Assembly (NCBI GenBank): GCA_028023455.1
Contig: JAQFVV010000323.1
Span: 868,001-932,000, forward strand
Source of the DNA: Epiperipatus broadwayi
Lineage: Eukaryota > Onychophora > Udeonychophora > Euonychophora > Peripatidae
Length of the DNA: 64,000 nucleotides
Direction: 5' to 3'
Below are positions 1-10,282 of this stretch, piece after piece (the stretch's first letter is position 1; each line of letters starts with the position of its first letter). A program made the translations under genes and the position numbers. The notes under the pieces were generated by a model. The model saw only the letters and a program-made list of their open reading frames with translations. It did not search any database and was not told the DNA's origin.

Positions 1-345
1 GTCATAAAAACCGATGCTAAAATATGATTATCTACTTCACAATTTTGTTTTGATTTCTGAACTGTTTTAATAACTAAGTGCTGTTTAGTTTTTTTTTTTT
101 TTTTCAAATGTACATTTCATTTCACCTATATATCCACTACCACACTTACATATCCATTACATAAATGACACAATTTTTTTTTTATAAATGAGGTTTTAAC
201 TTTAGAGTTATATATATAATTTGATAAAATGCATGATCACATATACCTTTATGAATATTCCTTATAAAATTTACTTTATCATTCAAAATATGTGGTATTG
301 ATATCCACATTTTTTATTAGCTTAAAAATCAATATTATTATTATA
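1..345 (-). pseudogene. PLE fragment, GIY-YIG endonuclease end (cut by the window edge)
   Basis: On the minus strand this matches the 3' part of the Penelope-like elements elsewhere in the window, especially the copies at 36180-36500 and 11640-12120. It carries the region before the GIY-YIG domain and the first half of that domain. GIY-YIG is the nuclease that nicks the target in endonuclease-bearing PLEs. The frame is broken by stops and by A/T runs. Its 5' end (near 345-375 on the plus strand) stops at a TA tract at the same element position as the plus-strand copy that starts at 11557. The rest lies outside the window. It is a dead copy, assigned by similarity to the other copies here. Confidence 0.6.
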
Positions 346-375
346 AATTTTATTCTTATATAAAATCTCTAATAA

Positions 376-379
<4 letters not shown>

Positions 380-409
<30 letters not shown>

Positions 410-424
410 CAGTCAATTTTACTA

Positions 425-460
<36 letters not shown>

Positions 461-466
461 TAGTAA
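380..466. repeat. Two TA tracts, the second centred in a short inverted repeat
   Basis: TA runs lie at about 380-408 and 428-456. The second is flanked by 10-bp complementary arms (419-428 and 457-466), so the block can fold into a hairpin. It separates the minus-strand PLE fragment from the PLE tail that follows. Confidence 0.8.
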
Positions 467-750
467 TCAATGTCTGTATTCCAAGTATAAACAAATATAT
501 AAAAATAATGAATTGTGAGAAAATTGATGTTTAACATAATTGTTTTTGTAGACATTTATAATGGTTTTTTGTTACTGAATTTGAATTTAGTTGATAATGA
601 CTACTTAGATAGTCGAAAGTACTTCTATTAAATTATAGTATATATTGGTTTTTAAACTATTATTTACTGAATTAATTATTTTAATGTTTTTCAAAGAATT
701 ATATATATTTGTTCATAATTGGAACACAGACATTGATTACTAATTTACAT
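457..750 (+). mobile_element. PLE 3'-tail (pseudo-LTR) bracketed by an inverted repeat
   Basis: About 505-700 is nearly the same as 2853-3050, the tail that follows the GIY-YIG end of the PLE just downstream. The two therefore form a direct repeat, like the pseudo-LTRs that PLEs show when copies are in partial tandem. Within it, a 5-bp stem (GACTA/TAGTC, around 613-630) is followed at once by GAAA. Outside it, 457-503 and about 697-750 are inverted copies of each other, about 50 bp and imperfect by eye. Confidence 0.6.
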
Positions 751-819
751 ATAATACTGTTATTTATTGAATTATGTTTACTTTGGAATATAAGATTTTA
801 ATATGGTTAATCAAATTTG

Positions 820-1823
820 GATTTTGCAAGAATGGAAAAGAGTATGTATGAGGATAATACATCTAAAAGGTAGATTACAATTTTTATATAATTGTGGAAT
901 GTGTCATATTTTTCCAAATTGTTGCAACATTAAAATAAATAAGAAATACAATTTGCCAAGAATATAATTAATCAGTTTAAATATTTGAAAACCAGGCATA
1001 AATATTTAAAGTGTTTAAATTATTTTATTAATCTTCATGATGTTGATGAATGGTTTAATTATAAAAGTCATTGTCAATATTATTTTAATAATTACTATAT
1101 AAAAATTTTAAAAAAAAATGATCGAAAAATTACTTTTCTATAGAATAAAAATTTAAATGAAATTAAAAATAGTAACTATGTCAATTTATCAAGCATGGAT
1201 ATTGATTTTCAACAAGAGTATGTTTTAAATTATGGTTCTAAATATGTTGGTGGTATGTGGGCTGATAGTAATTTGGAGTTTAAACTTGCTGTTGAAGATT
1301 CGTTTAGTGTAATTAAAAGTTCTCCTGAAATATCAAATGAATTGATACAGAAAGTTAATGTTAAGAAATTTAAAAACAGTGTTAATTATAATTGGAATTT
1401 GCAAATGTATAGATTTAAACAGTTTGTTTATGATAACGATCTTGTTTGTTTAAAAGAGGATAAAGGGTTGAGGATGTGCTTGATGTCAAAATTTGATTAC
1501 TACAATAAAGTTATAATTCAAAGGAAAAACTTAAATTTAAAAAGGTTGGCAAAATAAACATGGAAAATTTGCATGTAAAGTTTATTGATGATATTTTAAA
1601 AAAAAGCTAAAAGAAATAAATATCTAGATGCTCATACATATTATTGTCTATATCCATCTGCTGCAATTTGTCCTAAAATATTTTTGAATATTAAATTACA
1701 TAAACAAGATAAGCTTTTAAGATTAATAGTTGACTTCAGTGGATCATGTTATTATGAGACTTGTAGATTTATAGAAATATTATTAAAAGATGTCCTTGGA
1801 TTTGGAATATATATATATATATA

Positions 1824-1866
<43 letters not shown>

Positions 1867-2870
1867 TTGTAATATCAAAATATGAAGATATAATTCTTAA
1901 TAGTAATATATGTTATCAAGGTATTATAATATATTACATGTATGTTGATGATATTTTTGTTTGTGGAAGTTTAGATGTTATTAATTTGTTATTTAATGAA
2001 TTAAATAGTTTAGAAGGTTTAAAATGGAGTAAATATTTTGAAGAAAAATGTCTATTCAATATTTTAATATTAATGTTACTTGTAATAAAAATAAATTAGA
2101 TTATTGTATAGAAATAAAAGATATTGGAAAAAAGGATATATTCCTTAGGACTCAAATGTGGCAAGAGTACATAAATTATCTGGTTTAAAATCATTTTTAT
2201 TTAGGAAAAATAACTTTTGTAAATATAAATCAGATAAAATAAGTAATATAAATGTATTTACTATGCATTTATTAAATATTGGATATAATCATAAATTAAT
2301 TTATAATATTGTTAGTAAGTTTAATAATAATTGTAATATGTTAAGTGCTATAGATATTGATAAAATGAAATATATTTGGATATCAGTACTATTTATCTGT
2401 AATGAACAAGTTACATTTATAAGTCAAATATATAAAAATATATGTAGAGTCACATTTTATACTACCCCTAATTTAAGTAGATTGTTAAATAATTCAAAAA
2501 TATATGTAGTGTTTTAAATCAAACTTATGTAATATATAAATGGTGATGTGTTTGTGGAAAATCATATATAAATGAATCTCTGTGTACATTGGAGAAAAGT
2601 TCAAAGGACCATTTATTGCTATATAAACGAGTGCAAAAATCAAGACAAGAGAGTGTTAGAAATGATGACATATCACCTTCAGTATTCTTTGATCATAATG
2701 TTGCATGTATATATGGTTTTAATTTTGATTTTAATAAAGTAAAGATTTTATGTATTGAAAGAAATAATAAACGTAAAATTAAAGAATCTATTTTAATAAG
2801 AAATGAAAAGCAGTATTTGATAAATAGACAAGCTGCTAATATAAAAATTAATGAATTGTGGGAAAATTGA
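820..2870 (+). pseudogene. PLE reverse transcriptase / GIY-YIG polyprotein relic
   Basis: This is a degraded ORF of a Penelope-like retroelement. Conceptual reading gives an N-terminal region (about 1195-1557), the start of the reverse transcriptase (1684-1800), the active-site motif read as YVDD (near 1940), the RT thumb region (2158-2517) and a C-terminal GIY-YIG domain (2540-2870). That domain keeps the spaced H, the R/K-rich KIKES-type helix and the closing NELWEN. PLE protein normally copies RNA at a nicked target and supplies the nick through GIY-YIG. About 130 codons holding RT motif A are missing and replaced by a TA tract at 1809-1862. There are several stops and frameshifts. It is clearly inactive. 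Family assignment rests on motif order and on the six or more related copies in this window. Confidence 0.75.
1809..1862. repeat. TA tract replacing the RT catalytic core
   Basis: A TA run, broken once near 1826, lies exactly where the related copy at 61977-62474 has the motif-A region of the reverse transcriptase. PLE sequence resumes on both sides. Confidence 0.85.
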
Positions 2871-3044
2871 TGTATGATGTAATTGTTTTTGTAGACATTT
2901 ATAACGTTTTTTTGTAACTGAATTTGAATATAGTTGATAACGACTATTTAGATTACTTAGATAGTTGAAAGTCCTTGTATTAAATTATAGTATATATTTG
3001 TTTTTAAAATATTATTTACTGTATTAATTATTGTATTGTTTCAA

Positions 3045-3053
<9 letters not shown>
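2853..3053 (+). mobile_element. PLE 3' tail / pseudo-LTR, second copy
   Basis: This directly repeats about 505-700. It begins right after the GIY-YIG reading frame ends and runs into a TA tract at 3054. It again contains a hairpin near 2940-2970 followed by GAAA (GTTGAAAGTCC), in the place where PLE pseudo-LTRs are known to carry hammerhead-type ribozymes. The core bases before the hairpin differ from the canonical CTGATGA, so activity is doubtful. Confidence 0.55.
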
Positions 3054-3087
<34 letters not shown>

Positions 3088-3108
3088 TATAATAATAAAA
3101 TGTTGGCT

Positions 3109-3145
<37 letters not shown>

Positions 3146-3160
3146 GTAGCCAACATTTTA
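3054..3160. repeat. TA tracts, one inside a perfect 18-bp palindrome
   Basis: TA runs lie at 3054-3081 and 3113-3142. The second separates perfect 18-bp complementary arms (3096-3113 and 3143-3160). Confidence 0.9.
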
Positions 3161-3490
3161 CAATTCATTCAAATATATTTCAATATTTTGCCTTTATATG
3201 ATATTGCAAAGACTATTATTTCTAAATAAGAACTTAAAACCGGCAATTTTTTGTGACATTTTATATGGAATATAAAATCTTTTTACTATTGGTTTAATGG
3301 TCAAACAGTAATCCAGCATACATTGATTTCTAGTTATTTTAAGATCAAGAAACTGAACGCACATTAAATTTTCATCTATATTTATCTATTTTAGGTGTTT
3401 AAAATCATTTAATTCTTTAAACAACTCATTAATTGCATTTTTGCCACATACAAAAAACATCATCAATATATCCATAATATACAATGATAT
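3161..3490 (-). pseudogene. PLE RT fragment, left arm of an inverted pair
   Basis: The reverse complement reads as PLE reverse transcriptase from the DD active-site region through the LKSFLFR-like segment. The same segment follows at 3590-3968 in the opposite orientation, so the two form a long imperfect inverted repeat with a spacer of about 100 bp. Stops are present in all frames. Confidence 0.6.
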
Positions 3491-3579
3491 TTTTTTATAA
3501 AATGGGCAATGGCTGGTTAATGGATTTATCTACTGTTGCTCAAATATGTAATTTTGTAATTACTACGTATGAAAAAAAC

Positions 3580-3965
3580 ATTTTGAAAAAGAAATTTTAT
3601 CAAAAATATATTACTGTATATTATTGATAAGTTGATGATGCTTTTTTGTGTGGCAAACCAAATGCAGTTAATGAGCTGTTTAAAGAATTAAATGATTTAA
3701 AAGGCCTAAAATGGATAAAAGTCAGATTAAAATTAAATGTGCATTAAGTTTCTTGATCTTAAAATAATTAGAAATCAATGTATACTGGATTACTGTATGT
3801 CCATCAAATCAATAGTAAAAGGTTAAATTCCATATAAATCAAGAGTTCCTATGTTACATAAAATGGCAGGTTTGAAATCCTTCTTATTTAGAAATAATTG
3901 TCTTTACAAATATTTATCAGATAAAGGCAAAAATATTGAAATATATTCGAATGAATTGTTAAATG

Positions 3966-3968
<3 letters not shown>
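3580..3968 (+). pseudogene. PLE RT fragment, right arm of an inverted pair
   Basis: The plus-strand reading includes a DD motif (a VDDAFLCGK-like stretch near 3630), the LNDLKGLKW segment and the GLKSFLFRNN segment, as in the other PLE copies here. Frameshifts and stops occur throughout. It ends in a palindrome with a TA centre. Confidence 0.6.
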
Positions 3969-4003
<35 letters not shown>

Positions 4004-4019
4004 CATTTAACATTCATTC

Positions 4020-4050
<31 letters not shown>
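3941..4050. repeat. TA-centred palindrome and a following TA tract
   Basis: Arms 3941-3968 and 4001-4027 are complementary apart from one extra T, with a TA run between them. A second TA run (about 4023-4050) leads straight into the retrozyme repeat. Confidence 0.85.
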
Positions 4051-4052
<2 letters not shown>

Positions 4053-4054
<2 letters not shown>

Positions 4055-4443
4055 GTCTGATAAATTTCATGCTTTCAAATTGATAGAAACATGTTTGATA
4101 AATGCTGATTTTAGATTTAGTATTTGGATCTAGTTTCTAATCTCCCTACCCTTCACTGACATGAGCTAAGTAGTTCGAAACCAGCTGGTCTGGAGGTGGA
4201 GATAATGAAAGAGATATTGAATTCTATCTCTTTCCGTGTTTATGTAAACAAAAGATTGTTAGGAGTTATAGGTAAAGCTCCATCTAGTGATCTTAAAATG
4301 CAAGCTAAAAGCATGTTACGGAATTTATAACTTGTTTTTTTTTTATCATAAATGTATGCTTGAAGGTTTTTTCAATGATATATACTGCATAGGCTTTTAC
4401 TATATGGTGAAACTGAACTGATTTCAGACCCATATAGCTATCT
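4053..4443 (+). mobile_element. Retrozyme-like tandem repeat, first unit, split by a Ty3/gypsy element
   Basis: This is one nearly full monomer of the ~410-bp family also found at 24050-24882, 36901-37945 and 38209-39672. Here the hammerhead-like block at 4143-4200 has helix I strands (CCTTCA at 4150 and TGGAGG at 4191), GAAA, a palindromic CCAGCTGG helix III and a GTC cleavage triplet. The core, however, reads CTGACATGAG, two bases longer than the canonical CTGATGAG. The unit stops at 4443, where LTR sequence begins, and the same repeat resumes at 7911. Confidence 0.7.
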
Positions 4444-4615
4444 AACAATCAAGAATGTGAAATGCAGAACGTTTTATCTAAGAGAAGAGTTTTTAGTTAG
4501 AAAACTTTCTTAGAGTATATCTTGTAGCTTTGCATTATTTTTTGTGTTAAAGTTGTTAATAAACTTAGTTTTTGTACCAATTCTGTTGGAGAATTAAATT
4601 AAGTTGATGTATCCA
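4444..4615 (+). repeat. 5' LTR of a Ty3/gypsy element, 5'-truncated
   Basis: About 165 bp match 7734-7902 with scattered changes. The first ~37 bp of the 3' LTR, from its TGTAATG start, have no counterpart here. The LTR end is placed by alignment with the 3' copy and is good to a few bases. Confidence 0.7.
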
Positions 4616-4639
4616 TGTTAAATTGGTACAGTCAGACAG

Positions 4640-5150
4640 GATCTCCAAAGAACAGTTTTTGGAATGAAAAATAGCCACCATAATGCAACTAGAAATAGTA
4701 GAATTCGATGTTGAAAATTCCAGTAATTGGCCATTATAGGTAAAGCTGGTTGAAAAACTCTTTTTGATAAATAGTGTTAAGGAAAATGACATTAAAATTG
4801 CCACAGTTCTAGGTTTTGCAGGAATCAAGATTTTAGAAATAACTAACCATTTATGTGAAACTGTTGAACCAGAAACTTTACAATATGACAATGTGGTTGA
4901 AAGATTAACTTGAGTTCTGCCCACTACTATTGAAGCATATCACTAGACTACACTTTCATTTATGATATCAGACAAAAATTGAAACATTCAAGGAATATAA
5001 TTCAGCCCTGTGTGAATTAGCTAAAAATTGTGTTTACAGTCAATATTTAGAAGAAGCGCTCTTTGAACAGTTGCTACACAGATTATACAACATAAAAATT
5101 TGTGAACAATTACTTGCAGACCCGAACATTACATATAAAGAAGGCATAGT
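4640..5150 (+). pseudogene. gag remnant (Ty3/gypsy)
   Basis: The plus-strand reading gives a capsid-like region: an N-terminal segment with W and L spacing as in gypsy gag, then an ALFEQLLHRLYN-type segment matching the conserved 'fVxGL.d..i...LL.' region of gypsy capsids. There are stops at about 4912 and 4950 and afterwards. No CCHC knuckle follows. Confidence 0.55.
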
Positions 5151-5154
5151 AAGC

Positions 5155-6360
5155 CCAATTGAAAACTCAAACTGGGCTACACAAATTGTGGTGATAAACA
5201 AACCAGATGGCTAAAATACATATTTATGGAGACTATCATGGAACAATAAACAAAAATATCTGCAAGAGTGCATACCCTGTTTGAAATACATGAGAAGTCC
5301 TAGCTCTCTTAGAGAAGGCATCATCTTTTTCAAAAATCGACCTCCAGTTCACATTTCATCAAATACCAGTAAGTGAAGAAACTGCCAGAAAGTTAACAAT
5401 AATCACTTAGGATTATACAAATACAATTGACTTCCTTTTGGAATAACTGTTGCTCCAAACATTTTTCAAGAAAAGATGGATATCTATGTTAAGAGTTTAG
5501 CAGGAGTCATTTCCATATTTTGACAACATCCTCATCACTGCAAACTCAGAAGGAGTCCTCAGGGATAAAGTCAATCAAGTGTGTCAAAGATTGAAAGAAT
5601 TTGGAGGAACTCTTAATATTAACAAATGTGTATGGAATACACAAAAACTAAAATTTCTAGTCCACATTTTATCCAAACAAGAAAAAATCCCAGTACTAGA
5701 GAAAACAAAAGCAGTATATAATGTTCCCAAACCTACAAACATCAATGAATTACAAGTATTTTTAGGGCTTATTAATTATTTTGACTCTTTTTTAAAGGGA
5801 AAGGCTCATGTGGCTCAACCATTATTTGACGTTTTGAGGAAGAATCCAGTCTGGAGGTGGACATGAGAGCATGAAGATGCATTTAAGAAGGTTAAATCTC
5901 TCTTTTTGTCTGAGAAACCTTTAGTACACTATGATCATGAAGCAGATTTATGCCTGACAATAGATGCTGTCAGAGTATGAAGTAGGGGCAGTGCTAAGTC
6001 ACCCAACACCAAATGGTGAGAGCCTATGCTTCTTGGACCCTATCTAATGCTGAGAGAAACTACAGTCAAATAGATAAGAAGGCACTGGCAATGATTTATG
6101 GAATTAAAAAGTTCCACCAATATGTATATGGGTGAAAATTTACCATAACTACAGACCACAAAACTTTGTTGGGGAATATACACTAAAGTAAACTATATTC
6201 CAGACGACCTGAGTCCACAAATGATATGCTGAATATCAATACTCTCAACCTATGACTATGATTTAAATTACAGAAGTGGGAAATTGATCCAACATGCTGA
6301 TGCACTGACTAGACTGCCTGATGCTTCAGAAAGAATGAGACCTACCATATAAGTAATTTA
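5155..6360 (+). pseudogene. pol remnant: reverse transcriptase and RNase H (Ty3/gypsy)
   Basis: It starts with the SNWATQIVVINKPDG-type RT entry motif (near 5170). The palm is damaged, and the DNILI segment near 5524 holds what is left of the YxDD active-site region. The thumb/connection has the KFLVHILS, PKPTNINELQVFLGL and NYF pattern (5640-5790). RNase H follows with DAFKK, LTIDA (catalytic D) and the DKKALAM and TTDHK stretches (5870-6170). The HADALTRLP motif near 6295 closes the domain. Several stops and at least two frameshifts interrupt it. Confidence 0.75.
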
Positions 6361-6385
6361 TATTGACCAGTGGAAGAATAAAACA

Positions 6386-7340
6386 ATGCACAGTAGAAGT
6401 GTATCAGACTGGAGTAACAATGAACCAGCTTACCAAATTCTAAAGAACTGGATCAGGGAGGGCTGGCCTACAGGGAGGGCTGGCCTAACAAGAAACCAGA
6501 TAATTTATCAATGTCTTTCTGGAATGCACATATCCAATTATCGATCTGCAAGGGATGTATTAGGTTATAGAGTAGTAATATACCCACAAGGACGAAACAG
6601 GTTCTAGAACTACTTCATAATGGATATCCAGGAATAATGTGCACCAAAGCATTAGCCAGAAGTTACATTTGGTGTCCAAGGTTAAATGAAGATATAGAAA
6701 CTTACTCAAAAGGGTGTACTGATTGCCAAACAAACAGCAGACTGAACATAAAGAAATATAGCCTCTGGCTACCAGCTACAAGGACCTGGTAATCCATACA
6801 TATTGATCATGCTGGTCTTTTTATGAGACATATTTTTCTAGTTTTAGTCAATGCCTACGTGGACTGGATTGAGTATAGAATTGTTAAAAATTACTGGGAT
6901 TGATGAAACAATCAAGCAAATGACATCCATTTTTGTAACACAAGGATATCCAGAGACCTTAGTTTCAGATAATAATTCTGTTTTTTCTTCATCTAAATTC
7001 AAAAACTTCATTATCCACAGAAGCACCAGACACATTCATACACCACCATACCACCGAGAAAGCAATAGGGCCTGACTGAGAAGGCAGTAAATCAACTTAT
7101 GCATTGAAAAAGCAAAAATCCACAAGGATGCTAGATGCTCTAAATAAGATTCTTTTGCAACATCATTTTATTCCAACTGCTGCTAGCAGAAAGACTCCAG
7201 CCAAATTTTTCCTAAAAAGAAAGCTACAGACCATCTTAACTTTACTCCTACCTAAACCGACAAGAGAAATTGTTGATAGAAAGTCAGAGAAGCTTTTGTT
7301 AGATGAGAAGGTGTGGATTAGAGATTGCTTATGACAAATT
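6386..7340 (+). pseudogene. pol remnant: integrase (Ty3/gypsy)
   Basis: It contains the H-H-C-C zinc-binding N-terminus (HNGYPGIM, then CTDCQ near 6716), the catalytic core with HIDHAG (near 6803, first catalytic D), LVSDNNSVFSS (near 6958, second D) and the HTPPYHRESN segment (near 7042), and a basic C-terminal part. This protein joins the element's DNA to the host. Multiple stops and frameshifts make it inactive. Confidence 0.75.
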
Positions 7341-7685
7341 TGAATAAAGGGTGAAGTGATTGACATAACTCCCAAGAATATAGAAATGTTAGATACAAAA
7401 GACATTTTAATCGTATCCGCCATCACATCAATCCAAACTGGAAATATACATATACAGCTCAAATCAATGGAAATAAACCTCCAAAAACGAGACATGATAA
7501 TCCAGAACCAAGTCCAGATGACCAGATACCAAAACCCCAGGAAAAGATTTCAGCAGAATACCCAAAAATAGTTCAAACAGAAACATCGAATACAGTAAAT
7601 AATACAGAATATAAACACCCAAAGTGAAATAGGAAGCCACCCACTTATCAAAGTGACTTTGTAATATAGCCATTTTCCCTGCTAT

Positions 7686-7902
7686 GGGTGGAGGAGTGTA
7701 ATGTCGCCTGCCATTATTACGTTAAGTTAAACAATTAAGAACATGAAATGCAGAACGTTTTATCTAATAGAAGAGTTTTTAGATAGTAAAATTTCTTAGA
7801 GTATACCTTATAGCTTTGCATTATTTTTTGTGTTAAAGTCGTTAATAAATATAATTTTTGTTATCAATTCTTTTGGAGAAATAAATTATGTTGACATGTA
7901 CA
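7686..7902 (+). repeat. Polypurine tract and 3' LTR of the Ty3/gypsy element
   Basis: A purine run (GGGTGGAGGAG) lies directly before TGTAATG, the usual plus-strand primer position. The LTR runs about 206 bp and ends near TGTACA. It contains the same AT-rich block (TTGCATTATTTTTTGTG) as the 5' copy. The exact end and target duplication are unclear because the target was itself repetitive. Confidence 0.7.
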
Positions 7903-7910
7903 TGTCAATA

Positions 7911-8204
7911 TGTCTGATAATTCATGCTTTCAAACTGATAGAAACGTGTTTGATAAATGCTGATTTTAGAATTAGAATTTAGATCTAGTTTCTAAACTCC
8001 CTACCCTTCACTGACATGAGCCAATTAGCTTGAAACCACTGGAGGTGGAGACAATGAAAGAGATATTGAATTCTATCTCTCTCAGTGCTTAAGTGAACAA
8101 AAGCTTGTTAGGAGCTATTGATAAAGCTTCATCTAGTTATCATAAAATGCAAGCTAAAAGCAAGTTATGAAATTTATAACTTGTTTTGTTTATCATATAT
8201 ATAT
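7911..8204 (+). mobile_element. Retrozyme-like repeat, continuation after the Ty3/gypsy insertion
   Basis: It resumes at the element position lost at 4443 (TGTCTGATAA onward) and covers the second unit up to a short TA run at 8192-8205. The hammerhead block (about 7998-8050) has lost part of helix III and the cleavage triplet. Confidence 0.65.
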
Positions 8205-10140
8205 ATTGTGACTTTCCAGGTTGGCACAAGGAAGAAATGTGGAAAGTTCACATTTGCGTGTTAACAATGGCTAAAGATAGTTATCTGAGAAAAATGAATT
8301 GAGATAAGATTTGCTATTTGAAATTAGATTTTAAAAAAATTAAACTTTAGTTGGATGTACCAATTGATAGAATTTAGAGTTATGTATTTAGTAGTAAGAG
8401 GAAGACAGGAAAACATCAGGGAATGTTGGTATAAGAGTAGAGTTAATAGGAAGGTTATAGCAGGTTGTTCATTGGTGTTCTAGATTATTGTCTACTTCAA
8501 TCCAAGATTTAGTTTTGTATATATGAATGTATGTTCATTTACATCATTTCATACTTTGTCCATTTTTATATATAATTACTTATTATGTCTAGGTTGTAAT
8601 AGTAAAATTTATATGCTAAACAAAACAGATATACTCATATATAATCGATTAAAATGATTTTCTTATTTATATTTTTTTTTTCATTTACTGGTTACGTATT
8701 GTTTCTAATAATACATTTGGAATCATAAAGATTAATTGTGTTATTGAATAATATTTGTAAATTAATATTTAATATTCGATATTTTTATTTATATTTTAAT
8801 ACTTTATTGTTGACATTTTGAAAAAGCAAGCAAGTTTTGGAGTGTTGCCAAGTGATTAATAATAATAAAAAGAGGGCGTGAGTGTGTGTTAACAAGAAAA
8901 GTTTTGAACAGACTACTTAAGGAAAAAAAAGATGAACATGAAAAAATAAACCCTGCAAGGTTTCAGCTCTGACTTTCCCAGCAATGATTGGAGTTCACTA
9001 TTAAAATGCCTGAATACCACGTAAGAATATCCATTATAAATCATTTAACATTTTGTTGCAAATTGATAATACCCTAATTATCGAAAATATTAGAAATGAA
9101 AATAATTGTGAGAAAACATATTCAATACTATTGCAAAATGCTTTATATATTTTCAATTTTTAAAAACCTATTCTTAATATTACATAAAGTGAAATTTAAA
9201 AAAATAAATTTATCTAATATAATTTGCTTTCTTAGTAAAAGAATTATAAACTAAAAAATTTATTATTCATCTATATGATTGAAATAAATAATGAAATATA
9301 TTACTGAACACCAGTTAGTAATCGTCTATAGTAACTGCATACTGACATGGAGAAATTGTTAACAATGGGAATAAAAAATTATATCAAATTTAAAATTAAA
9401 AGGATAAAACCATAAAACTTTACTATAATTGTTTCCCCTAATTGGAGATTTTATTTCGGCTGATTAACAAAATAATTCCAGTGCATGCTAATATATTTAT
9501 AATGTTTATTACAAGATTTTCAATATTGGAAACTTTCGCAGTTAGATCAAGTTATTTTTTTTTAACCATCAGGATTAACTTTTTGTTTGTGATTAATTTA
9601 TTATTAATAGAAGCAGTGTATACATCATATATATATATATATATATCATTGATATTTCAAATAATGACTTTTAAGTTAATAACAATTCATCATCTAATGA
9701 TTACATATCGATAAGTATTTTTTTTGTATACTAGAAATGTAATTTTTATAAAAATTTTTTTAAAGCTAATGTAACTGGTTATTATTATTGTAAGACAATA
9801 TATTGTCTTACATGATTTAAAAAATCATTCTATACATAAGTTTTATATTCAAATGTGTGTATGCTGTTATAAATATTATTATTATTATTGTTTCAAAAAT
9901 TATACTTTTGTTTTATTTCAATTATTTCGTAAATAAATTATAAATATTAAGATTGGTAAATGCGTTATATTTATAACATTTTAAAGGCACACATATTCGA
10001 GAATATCGGTAATAAAGAAATACTATAAAAACTATTATTAAAGTTAGTGTTTGCAAATGAATATTAAAATCTTTATAACATATCATATTAATATCATATT
10101 CATTTCATTTTTTAACAATTCATTTCTTTCCATATAAATG
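8205..10140. other. No recognised gene; one weak 5'-exon candidate at 8870-9020
   Basis: This is AT-rich DNA without coding signature. The exception is about 8870-9020, which is less AT-rich and ends in ATG CCT GAA TAC CAC followed by GTAAGA. That could be a 5' UTR plus five codons of a first exon on the plus strand, but nothing confirms it. A short perfect palindrome sits at 9790-9811. Confidence 0.3.
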
Positions 10141-10149
10141 AGATGTTAG

Positions 10150-10245
10150 AGAGAAGTGTATTTTATCAGTGCTAATCATAGTTTTCTACCTATTGTTATT
10201 GAATCTATTCGTATAAAATATTTTGTTAAATGGATTATAAGATAA
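10150..10245 (+). pseudogene. cox2: Nuclear mitochondrial copy: cox2 3' end
   Basis: With the invertebrate mitochondrial code, this reads as the C-terminus of cytochrome c oxidase subunit II: the conserved ANHSFLPIVIES block, then KYFVKWIMS and a TAA stop at 10243-10245. In the living protein this block carries copper-site and C-terminal residues. Upstream of ANHSF the expected CSEICG is altered by a small insertion, so similarity fades near 10150. It is a relic inside nuclear DNA, flanked by unrelated AT-rich sequence. Confidence 0.75.
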
Positions 10246-10282
10246 AAGTATAATTTATAAAAATATGTCAAATTTAAAATGT
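10246..10282 (+). pseudogene. trnD: Nuclear mitochondrial copy: trnD (Asp) relic
   Basis: Thirty-seven bases lie between the cox2 stop and atp8, where molluscan mitochondrial genomes of this order have tRNA-Asp. A GTC anticodon sits in a plausible position (10267-10269). The length is about half of a mitochondrial tRNA, so the T-arm side is deleted. Confidence 0.5.

Larger units (their letters stand above)
4444..7902 (+). mobile_element. Degenerate Ty3/gypsy LTR retrotransposon
   Basis: The order is 5' LTR, gag remnant, reverse transcriptase, RNase H, integrase, polypurine tract (7686-7696) and 3' LTR beginning TGTAATG at 7697. It sits inside a retrozyme repeat whose halves continue on both sides. 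Gag runs almost directly into RT, so the nucleocapsid zinc knuckle and protease appear to be deleted. The many stops and frameshifts show an old, inactive copy. The closest general type is the Mag-like/K02A2.6-like gypsy group common in invertebrates, which is an inference from the motifs. Confidence 0.8.

Noticed and set aside
4565-4924. Minus-strand open frame of 119 codons
   Set aside because: It is antisense to the gypsy gag remnant.
9442-9714. Hydrophobic open frame near the mitochondrial insertion, possibly more mitochondrial DNA
   Set aside because: I could not match it to any mitochondrial protein with either code; hydrophobic translations are common in AT-rich DNA.
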